Assembly: GCA_964553035.1 (NCBI GenBank)
Contig: CAZKJH010000004.1
Location: forward strand, 3,257 to 67,256
Reading direction: 5' to 3'
Length of the DNA: 64,000 nt
Source: JBBQIY01 sp964553035
GTDB lineage: Bacteria; Verrucomicrobiota; Kiritimatiellia; RFP12; UBA3636
A model generated the notes under the pieces. That model did no database searches. It saw nothing but the letters and a program-made list of their open reading frames with translations, and had not been told where the DNA came from. A program made the translations under genes and the position numbers. Of this stretch, positions 8,400 through 14,351 are shown piece by piece. The stretch's first letter is position 1. The number at the start of each line of letters is the position of its first letter.

Positions 8400-9455
8400 A
8401 TGAAAAACTCGACCAGTAAACCTGTTCTTAAGACCGCTGTGATCGGCCTCGGCCGTATCGGCTGGAGCTTTCACCTTCCTCAGGTCGCCCGGCACGAAGG
8501 ATTCGCGCTGACGGCTGTTGTTGACCCGCTGCCCGAACGGCTGCGCGAGGCGCAGGAGCGCTTCCATCCGGAGGCCTGTTATCGTTCTTGTGAAGAACTG
8601 TATCGGGAACAAAAACCGGATCTCGTAGTCATCGCCTCGCCGACCGCCTTTCATAAAGAGCAGGTCCTTCAGGCGTTTGAGCATGGTTGTGATGTGTTTT
8701 GTGATAAGCCGCTGACGCTGACGCTCGAGGATGCCGATGTCTTGATTGAAGCGATGCAGCGTATGGGCCGTCGATTGATGGTCTATCAGCCCCACCGGAC
8801 GGGGTCTGAGGGCCGCTCGCTTCAGGCGATTCTCTCGGAAGGTCGCCTCGGTCAGGTCTATCTGGTGCGCCATAGTATAGCACGATTTTCGCGCCGTGCT
8901 GATTGGCAGGCATTTAAGCGCAACGGTGGCGGTATGTTGAACAATTACGGCGCACACTTTATCGACCAGTTCCTGTTCCTTAACCGCGCACCGTTCCGCG
9001 ATTTCGCCTGCCAACTGAGGGCTGTTGCGACGCTTGGCGATGCCGAAGACGTTGTGAAGGCAGTACTCACGGCAGAAAATGGTGTGATCTTTGACCTGGA
9101 CATCAATATGGCGGCGGCCGCACCCATGCCGTCCTGGTATGTTGCGGGCAGTCAAGGTGCCGCCGTGTTCGATTCCGAGACCCAGATCTGGACGCTTACG
9201 TATTTCGAGCCCTTCGAACTGACCGCGCTTCTTCCTCAGGAAGGCTTAGCGGCACAAAACCGATCCTACGGAAACGGGGAGACGATTCCCTGGAAAACGT
9301 GTCAGGTGCGAGCCGAGGATTATCCGCCCCTTGATTTTTACGATGCATGCCACGCCTACTTCACCGGAGGTTGCGAGCCCCTCGTGCCCATTACCGAGAC
9401 TCGTGAGGTTATGCGAGCGCTGCGGGAGTGCCGGAAGGCTGCCGGGTGGATGTAA
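8400..9455 (+). CDS. Gfo/Idh/MocA family oxidoreductase
   Basis: A 351-residue NAD(P)-dependent sugar or polyol dehydrogenase. The nucleotide site is VIGLGRIGWSFHLP (residues 14-27). The family lysine motif appears as CDKPLTLTLEDA (normally EKP). The C-terminal domain holds GGGMLNNYGAHFIDQ with the usual catalytic-region His. A good Shine-Dalgarno (GGAGA, 8387-8391) precedes the ATG. It follows the truncated carbohydrate-related gene by 17 bases, so it likely acted on a sugar released by that enzyme; the substrate cannot be named. Confidence 0.85.
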   Translation: MKNSTSKPVLKTAVIGLGRIGWSFHLPQVARHEGFALTAVVDPLPERLREAQERFHPEACYRSCEELYREQKPDLVVIASPTAFHKEQVLQAFEHGCDVFCDKPLTLTLEDADVLIEAMQRMGRRLMVYQPHRTGSEGRSLQAILSEGRLGQVYLVRHSIARFSRRADWQAFKRNGGGMLNNYGAHFIDQFLFLNRAPFRDFACQLRAVATLGDAEDVVKAVLTAENGVIFDLDINMAAAAPMPSWYVAGSQGAAVFDSETQIWTLTYFEPFELTALLPQEGLAAQNRSYGNGETIPWKTCQVRAEDYPPLDFYDACHAYFTGGCEPLVPITETREVMRALRECRKAAGWM

Positions 9456-9787
9456 GAGAGGGCGTAGGGCGTAGGGCGTAGTGAGTAGTGCGTAGTTTCC
9501 GCTGGGGGCACCCCAGACCCCGTTTATTACTGGCTGAGGTGGCGGAGTGGATGCCGCGTTTCTCTCAAGGTGGGGCTCGGCCGTCTCGGCCAGCCGCATT
9601 CGGCACGCGCATTGCGCGTTGCCGCCTCTCACTACGCACTACGCCGAGGTTTCTTAACCACAAAAAGCGCCTCCGTGGTGAAATTTTAACCATGAAAAGC
9701 ATGAAACTTCATGAAAGGCTTTTGTGTTTTTTGTGGCAAAGTCCTAGAGAAGTCGCGAGAGAAGTCGCGAGTGGCGAGTTGCGAGGA
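9456..9787. repeat. Repeat-rich intergenic region
   Basis: No gene is seen. It contains GTAGGGC-type short tandem units (9467-9494) followed by a TTTCCGCTGGGG segment that recurs at 12618, the 34-base hairpin unit at 9591-9624 shared with 3787-3820, a CACAAAAAG/CATGAAAAGCATGAAACTTCATGAAAG block (9655-9740), and GTCGCGAG direct repeats (9751-9785). Confidence 0.6.
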
Positions 9788-9790
9788 TGA

Positions 9791-9910
9791 GGGGCGTCCT
9801 CGCCCCGGCGACCTGATTCGAGCTGCACCGTTCCGCGTTCCCTCGACCGATCCTCGCTCGGGTCGAAGGGCTCCGGTTTGCCGGAGCCCTCAGGTCGATT
9901 CGGGTCGATT
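9791..9910 (+). repeat. Left flanking repeat of the four-helix-bundle gene
   Basis: About 120 bases that recur in the same orientation at 10833-10947. Order: hairpin GGGGCGTCCTCGCCCC, then GCGACCTGATTCGAGC, GTTCCGCGTTCCCTCGACC, ATCCTCGCTC, a second hairpin (GGGCTCCGG/CCGGAGCCC), and CAGGTCGATTCGGGTCGA. The hairpins differ in sequence from the right copy but keep their pairing. Confidence 0.8.
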
Positions 9911-9983
9911 CCGTTTGACCCACGTGGCCCAGTTGCGCTAGAATCGCCGCAACTGCAAGAACATCTCCAAGAAAGGCACACCT

Positions 9984-10736
9984 ATGCCACAGCAACTTTT
10001 CACGCCCCACGGGGGATATCGTACGCTGGATTCCTTCATGCTCGCCACCATCATCTATTACGAGACGACGGATTTCTGCCGCAAAAACATCAAAAGCGGA
10101 CGCCAAACCGAGCAGATGGTGCAGGCCGCACGTTCCGGTAGGCAGAACATTGCCGAAGGCTCGGAGCGTTCCGGCACCTCCACGAACACCGAAATCCAAC
10201 TCACCGATGTGGCCTGCGCTAGCTTGGTAGAACTCCAGCTCGACTACGAGGACTTCATCCACATGAACGGCCAGAATCCCTGGGCTGACAGCGAGGAAAG
10301 TAGCCTCTCCATCAAACGGATGCGCCTGGAGCGATTTCAGCTTGGGCCGGATGAAATACAGCGCTTCTCCGAGGCCGTCCGTCGCGAGACGGCGCAATTC
10401 GCCTGCTGGCTGAAAAGTGGCGATCCCGTGATGGTAGCCAATGCGATGGTGCGCCTCTGCGACCGCACTTGCTTCCTCCTACGGCGGCAACGCGTGGCTC
10501 AAGGTGATCGGTTTCTTGAAGACGGCGGTTTCAAAGAGCGCATGGCAAGCGAACGGTATAAAATCAAGGATGCAGCGCACGAAGGCCCCGCATGCCCAAC
10601 GTGCGGAGCCCCGATGCGACTGCGCACGGTCAAGAAAGGGCTACGTGAAGGCCAGCAATTTTGGGGCTGTTCGAAATATCCCGCTTGCAACGGCACCCTG
10701 GAGGGCGGCAATCCCTTGCCGCCGCCCTCGACCTGA
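9984..10736 (+). CDS. Four-helix-bundle protein with C-terminal zinc ribbon
   Basis: A 250-residue protein. Residues 15-95 form a helical domain with the 23S-IVS/Avd-type four-helix-bundle signature (MVQAARSGRQNIAEGSE, then a VELQLDYEDF helix). A further helical region (about 110-195) follows. The tail is a topoisomerase-I-type zinc ribbon with CPTC (C204, C207) and a second Cys pair at C229 and C235. I recognise this as the family NCBI calls four helix bundle suffix domain-containing; its function is not known to me. The ring-forming bundle and the DNA-type ribbon suggest nucleic acid binding. Direct repeats flank it, and its stop codon lies inside one of them, so it travels with or is maintained by those repeats. 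Confidence 0.8.
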   Translation: MPQQLFTPHGGYRTLDSFMLATIIYYETTDFCRKNIKSGRQTEQMVQAARSGRQNIAEGSERSGTSTNTEIQLTDVACASLVELQLDYEDFIHMNGQNPWADSEESSLSIKRMRLERFQLGPDEIQRFSEAVRRETAQFACWLKSGDPVMVANAMVRLCDRTCFLLRRQRVAQGDRFLEDGGFKERMASERYKIKDAAHEGPACPTCGAPMRLRTVKKGLREGQQFWGCSKYPACNGTLEGGNPLPPPST

Positions 10737-10947
10737 ATCGACCCGAGTCGACCCGACCGGGGCGCTCCGCGCCCCTGCGACCTGATTCGAGCTTTGTCGC
10801 TCCGCACCCCCTCGACCTGAATCGACCCGACCGGGGCGCTCCGCGCCCCTGCGACCTGATTCGAGCTCCGCCGTTCCGCGTTCCCTCGACCCATCCTCGC
10901 TCAGGTCGATTGCGGCGCTCGCGCCGCATCAGGTCGATTCGGGTCGA
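10731..10947 (+). repeat. Right flanking repeat block (three units)
   Basis: Two tandem units each carry CCTCGACCTGAATCGACCCG, hairpin GGGGCGCTCCGCGCCCC (10759-10775 and 10833-10849) and GCGACCTGATTCGAGC. A third unit has the hairpin TGCGGCGC/GCGCCGCA and CAGGTCGATTCGGGTCGA. The part 10833-10947 matches 9791-9910. The TGA stop of the preceding gene is the TGA of CGACCTGAATCG in the first unit. Confidence 0.8.
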
Positions 10948-10985
10948 CTCTGAAAAAAAGCCAAAAAAATTCTTATTTTTTGCTT

Positions 10986-11124
10986 TTTTCCCCTTGCAAC
11001 CTTCTCCTTCAATGTGGTAATCTTGCCGTGTCTCTAGATAAAGTACTGTCTACGCAGCACGAAACCCAGAGACACAACAACAACTAAAGTCGGTGCCAAA
11101 AGGCACAAACTAAAGGACAAAACA
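10986..11124 (+). promoter_or_regulatory. Promoter and leader of the secreted repeat protein
   Basis: A possible -35 TTGCAA with a TAATCT -10 about 17 bases later lies near 10995-11025. The leader has a small hairpin GTGCCAAAAGGCAC (11093-11106) about 20 bases upstream of the ATG, and AAAGGAC as a Shine-Dalgarno-like element. Confidence 0.4.
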
Positions 11125-11919
11125 ATGAAAAAATCAACAATGATCGCGGCCCTTATCGCCGCTTCAGCATTCTCTGCGATGGCAGCGGATGTTTATTCCA
11201 GAAATATCGTGGGATACAATAAGGTTACGATTGAACCCGGCCTTAATATGGTCAGCGCAACCTTCGGCCAGATTGGTGACGGCACCGCTCAAAACTTCCA
11301 AGAAATCTTCGTCGATGAAGATGGAGTTGCTGTGGGTGGTGTAAACTCAACACTTGCTGACAATATTATCACGTGGGATCCGACAGTGGGAGCAGCGGGT
11401 GCCTACACCACATACTACAAATACTACGATGGCGAATCTCCTGAGTATGATAATGTGTGGTATTTCGACAACGACAACGAAATCACCGAACCGATTGCGA
11501 CATCGACTGGATTCTGGTATAACTCGCTGAATTCGACTGCCGTCGTCATGACCGTTGTCGGTGAAGTCAATACCAATGCGACGGTATCCATCACGATTGA
11601 GCCGGGCCTTAACTTGGTTTCATTCCCGTTCCCCACAGGTTTTGCTATCAACAGCGATGTGGACTGGGCCGCTTCTGGTGCACAGGGTGGTGTAAACTCA
11701 ACACTTGCTGACAATATTATCACGTGGGATCCGACAGTGGGTGCCGCTGGTGCCTATACCACCTACTACATGTATTATGATGGTGAATCACCGGAATACG
11801 ACAATGTTTGGTATTTCGATAACGACAACGAGATTGTCGATGCCATTCCCGCCTCGAGCGGTTTCTGGTATCTGCATCTCGGAACGGGTTTCACACTGAC
11901 GTTTGACAAGCCTTACTAA
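11125..11919 (+). CDS. Secreted protein with an internal duplication
   Basis: A 264-residue protein with a clear signal peptide (cleavage after AMAA, about residue 21). The mature part contains two copies of a roughly 100-residue domain. Each starts with TIEPGLNxVS and holds GGVNSTLADNIITWDPTVGA followed by a Tyr/Asp-rich block and a GFWY motif. No cysteine and no anchor are seen. The function is unknown to me; secretion, repeats and an adjacent PEP-CTERM gene suggest a surface or matrix protein. The duplicated core is identical in DNA over 57 bases but differs at synonymous sites beyond that. The start is supported by AAAGGAC upstream. Confidence 0.8.
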   Translation: MKKSTMIAALIAASAFSAMAADVYSRNIVGYNKVTIEPGLNMVSATFGQIGDGTAQNFQEIFVDEDGVAVGGVNSTLADNIITWDPTVGAAGAYTTYYKYYDGESPEYDNVWYFDNDNEITEPIATSTGFWYNSLNSTAVVMTVVGEVNTNATVSITIEPGLNLVSFPFPTGFAINSDVDWAASGAQGGVNSTLADNIITWDPTVGAAGAYTTYYMYYDGESPEYDNVWYFDNDNEIVDAIPASSGFWYLHLGTGFTLTFDKPY

Positions 11920-11928
11920 CACTTTAAT

Positions 11929-11954
11929 CGTGGGCGGGTGGTTACCCGCCCACG
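11929..11954 (+). promoter_or_regulatory. Perfect 11-bp hairpin between two secreted-protein genes
   Basis: CGTGGGCGGGT (11929-11939) pairs perfectly with ACCCGCCCACG (11944-11954) across a GGTT loop. There is no T tract, so it is more likely an mRNA stability element or attenuator between the two cotranscribed genes than a full terminator. Confidence 0.6.
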
Positions 11955-11988
11955 GATAAAACCAAACCAAAACAAGAAAGAAATAATA

Positions 11989-12567
11989 ATGAAAAAAATC
12001 ATGACACTCGCAGCAGTCGCTGCAATGGCAATCTCCGCTCAGGCGGTAACAATAAAATGGGGGTCTGGCGGCCAGATCAACGTGGTCGAAGATCCGGCTG
12101 CACTGCTGGTAAACAGCAGCCTCGCAGGAATCTCGGCTATCGGTCTGTTCTACCTTGGCAACACCGGTGGTACACTTCTGACCGCGTCGGAATTGACCGC
12201 TGCTGACGCTATCGCAACCAGCTCGACTGTGGGAACAAAATCCACAACCTCCAGCACATTCACGGTGCAGTCCTTTACCGCCTATGGCATAACGGCTGGT
12301 GATATTGTTGCAGGCGATGTGTTTGCCGTGTTCTTCGTGTATAACGACGATTCTGTTTCGCAGTTCTTCACCAGCGCTGCCTTGACGACTGCTTTTAACA
12401 GCACGTATACGTTCACGGGTGCTGAGACAGATTCAACCGTTGGAATTGCAGCGTATGGTAACGTTACTGGAGCAGCCCCGGTCTACGTTCCGGCTCCGGT
12501 TCCTGAGCCGGCAACAGCCGCTCTGGCAATCGCTGGTTTGGCCATGCTGATCCGCCGCCGCAAGTAA
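11989..12567 (+). CDS. PEP-CTERM sorting-domain protein
   Basis: A 192-residue exported protein with signal MKKIMTLAAVAAMAISAQA. The low-complexity Ser/Thr/Ala-rich body has no catalytic motif. The C-terminus is a PEP-CTERM signal: VPEPATAALAIAGLAMLI then RRRK. Such tails are known substrates of exosortase, which anchors or releases the protein at the outer surface during exopolysaccharide production. No exosortase gene is in the window. An upstream in-frame ATG at 11938 would give a hydrophilic leader overlapping the hairpin and is not favoured. Confidence 0.85.
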   Translation: MKKIMTLAAVAAMAISAQAVTIKWGSGGQINVVEDPAALLVNSSLAGISAIGLFYLGNTGGTLLTASELTAADAIATSSTVGTKSTTSSTFTVQSFTAYGITAGDIVAGDVFAVFFVYNDDSVSQFFTSAALTTAFNSTYTFTGAETDSTVGIAAYGNVTGAAPVYVPAPVPEPATAALAIAGLAMLIRRRK

Positions 12568-12594
12568 GCAGCGCGGAGCGCCGCTTACAGGGAG

Positions 12595-12650
12595 TAGGGC
12601 GTAGGGCGAAGGGCGTAGTTTCCGCTGGGGACGCCCAGACCCCGCTTGAA
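12595..12650 (+). repeat. GTAGGGC / TTTCCGCTGGGG repeat, second copy
   Basis: GTAGGGCGTAGGGC units run into GTTTCCGCTGGGG and then CCCAGACCCCG, closely matching 9467-9530 after the first oxidoreductase. Both copies directly follow the 3' end of a gene. Confidence 0.6.
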
Positions 12651-12676
12651 AACCTGAAGAGGCGCAAAAAAAAGCT

Positions 12677-12709
12677 AAAAGGCGGTTGGAGAAATCCAGC
12701 CGCCTTTTT
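12677..12709 (+). terminator. Intrinsic terminator after the PEP-CTERM gene
   Basis: A 14-bp stem (AAAAGGCGGTTGGA with TCCAGCCGCCTTTT, one G-T pair) closed by a GAAA tetraloop and followed by T residues. Confidence 0.85.
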
Positions 12710-12823
12710 CGTGCTCTCTGGGAAATTAGGGGACAGGGAAATTAGGGGACAGGCGTGCAAGTAATCTTCGTACGCGAAGATTACAGGGCTTAGGGCTTAG
12801 AGCTCAGAGCTCAGTTTAGATAG

Positions 12824-12857
12824 AGAACGGTCCGAGAATTCGGGCCGTTCTTTTTTT
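12824..12857 (+). terminator. Second intrinsic terminator
   Basis: AGAACGG (12824-12830) pairs with CCGTTCT (12845-12851), followed by a seven-T run. There is no gene between this and the previous terminator. A 17-base direct repeat (GGGAAATTAGGGGACAG, twice) and GCTTAGG/GAGCTCA repeats lie between them. Confidence 0.75.
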
Positions 12858-12861
12858 GCGG

Positions 12862-13230
12862 TGCTTGCGCTTTGGCGCAAGCAGGTACGCTTGAAAGCGC
12901 ACCATCAGCCATGCGAACCTGGGGCGATGCAGTTACTTATATGGCCACTGAGCGCGATGCTTGCGCTTTGGCGCAAGCAGGTGCGCTTGAACGCGCACCA
13001 TCAGCGATGCGAACTGAGGGAGATATAATTAATTACAGGGCCACTGGGCACGGTGTAATACGATGGCCGGGCAGGGCAAGCAAGCGGGCGCACCATCAGC
13101 GATGCGAACTGGGCGCAGCGGGCTTGCCTTTCTGCCATAAAGCAGGCCATCGTATTACAGCGTGTTCATTGGCCGTGTTTCTCTGCATCGTCCTCAGTTC
13201 GTATCGCTGATGTGCGCGCTGGAGCGCACT
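12862..13230. repeat. REP-like hairpin cluster next to RAYT 1
   Basis: Two complete units (12862-12920 and 12958-13016) consist of hairpin TGCTTGCGC/GCGCAAGCA, hairpin GGTGCGCTTGAACGCGCACC (or a variant) and the tail ATCAGCGATGCGAACTG. A partial copy is at 13088-13111 and an inverted copy at 13195-13230. A 15-bp inverted repeat (13054-13068 with 13145-13159) encloses the partial copy. Another copy lies on the far side of the transposase gene at 14153-14199. Confidence 0.85.
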
Positions 13231-13265
13231 GGGTGCAGGCTATCGCCCCGCGATAGCCTGCACCC
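13231..13265. repeat. 16-bp perfect hairpin over the 3' end of RAYT 1
   Basis: GGGTGCAGGCTATCGC (13231-13246) pairs perfectly with 13250-13265 across a three-base loop. The TAG stop of the minus-strand transposase (13240-13242) is in the left arm and its last codons are in the right arm. There is no T tract. Confidence 0.8.
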
Positions 13266-14136
13266 AGCCATTGTTGCGCAAGCAGTGCTCGCGCGTAGCC
13301 ACGGCTTCCACGCTATCGGAGAAGCCGCTCAGCACGAGCGTTTTGCCGTTGGCCAGCCGCTCCGTAGCCACCGTGCCTCGCGGCTTATACTGCGCCAGCC
13401 CCCATGGGTGCAAGTATATAATGCGCGCACGTGGCAGCGCCATCAGCTCCCGCGCAAGCAGGCGCTCTCCAGGCGAAATAAAGCCGCTGATCACCACTGC
13501 GCCCTCCAGCACACGGGTCAGCAAGCCATCCACTTCAGCCTCCAGTGCCGCGCCTTCAAGCCGGCGCGAAAGTACGACCGGCAGCAGCCACGGGTAATCG
13601 AGTAGCGTTTGGTCGCCGAATGCCGTCCACATTGTATCCGTAGGCAGCCGTCGGTGGGAAATGGCGCACTGCTTACGAAACCACTGCGGGTGATCCCGGC
13701 GAAGCTGCCATCGCTTCGGGTTATCGCGAACGTAAGCGAAAAAAGCGTCGAGCTCATCTTTAGAGAGCGAGATATAATCATGAAAGCCTTTTTCCCACAC
13801 GTCTAAGCGAGGGTTACCGTGAAGTTTTCGGATCGCCTGTCGGGCGCGCGCTTTCATCCGGTTTACGAGCGTACCGAGCGCGTACTTCGCCTGGCCTTTA
13901 CAAACCACGATGCCATGAAAATGGTCGGGCATAATCGTGCAGAACTGCGTGGCATACAGGGGATCGTCCTCAGAAAGCTGAGCCCAGGCTTGCTGCAAAG
14001 CGCGTCCTTCCGGCTTCAGTAAAATGCGCCCGTTCTCGATAGAAGCCAACAGGTTGCGCCGGGGCTGCGTTGCAAACGTAATAAAATAAAAACCAGAGCC
14101 GCTGTAATCATGGCCGGCAAAACGTCTGTATTTCAT
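13240..14136 (-). CDS. REP-associated tyrosine transposase (RAYT 1) with DprA-like C-terminal domain
   Basis: A 298-residue protein. Residues 1-150 are a Y1 (IS200/IS605-like HUH) transposase domain: GFYFITFAT, the HUH motif in IMPDHFHG (H72, H74), DVWEKGFHDYI, and the probable catalytic tyrosine in AYVRDNPKRW (Y135). Such RAYTs act on single-stranded REP hairpins and are usually domesticated single-copy genes. REP units flank this one on both sides. Residues about 175-298 form an extra domain (VVISGFISPGERLLAREL, IYLHPWGLAQYKPRG, KTLVLSGF) whose pattern resembles the Rossmann-like DNA-processing DprA/SLOG fold. The whole protein is homologous to the second RAYT at 16.6 kb. Confidence 0.85.
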   Translation of the reverse strand: MKYRRFAGHDYSGSGFYFITFATQPRRNLLASIENGRILLKPEGRALQQAWAQLSEDDPLYATQFCTIMPDHFHGIVVCKGQAKYALGTLVNRMKARARQAIRKLHGNPRLDVWEKGFHDYISLSKDELDAFFAYVRDNPKRWQLRRDHPQWFRKQCAISHRRLPTDTMWTAFGDQTLLDYPWLLPVVLSRRLEGAALEAEVDGLLTRVLEGAVVISGFISPGERLLARELMALPRARIIYLHPWGLAQYKPRGTVATERLANGKTLVLSGFSDSVEAVATREHCLRNNGWVQAIAGR

Positions 14137-14152
14137 GTGGGTATATTAGCAG

Positions 14153-14199
14153 TGCTTGCGCTTTGGCGCAAGCACCGCGCACCATCAGCGATGCGAACC
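14153..14199. repeat. REP-like unit upstream of RAYT 1
   Basis: Hairpin TGCTTGCGCTTTGGCGCAAGCA is 22 bases at 14153-14174, followed by GCGCACC and ATCAGCGATGCGAAC. This is the same unit as those at 12862 and 12958, placed 17 bases before the transposase start. Confidence 0.8.
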
Positions 14200-14218
14200 C
14201 GGGACGGTGCCCTACCTT

Positions 14219-14265
14219 TTTGAACCTTGAACCTTGAACTTTGAACTTTACGCGGCATGCCGCGT
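14219..14265. repeat. Heptamer tandem repeat and 16-base palindrome
   Basis: Four tandem copies of TTGAACC/TTGAACT (14219-14248) are followed directly by the perfect palindrome ACGCGGCATGCCGCGT (14250-14265). They lie upstream of the fused MFS/spermidine-synthase-like gene. Confidence 0.6.
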
Positions 14266-14351
14266 CCCCCCTTGTTTTCACCTCCCGTAGATGATAGAAT
14301 TCAAATGCATTAACTATCTGTGTTTTTCTCACAAACTCCAAACTCCCATTG

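Noticed and set aside
9744..10397. 217-codon minus-strand frame opposite the four-helix gene
   Set aside because: Crosses the palindromic repeats and has no recognised domain; the plus-strand gene has clear motifs.
13162..13605. 147-codon plus-strand frame opposite RAYT 1
   Set aside because: Antisense shadow of a clear transposase with repeat-derived N-terminus.
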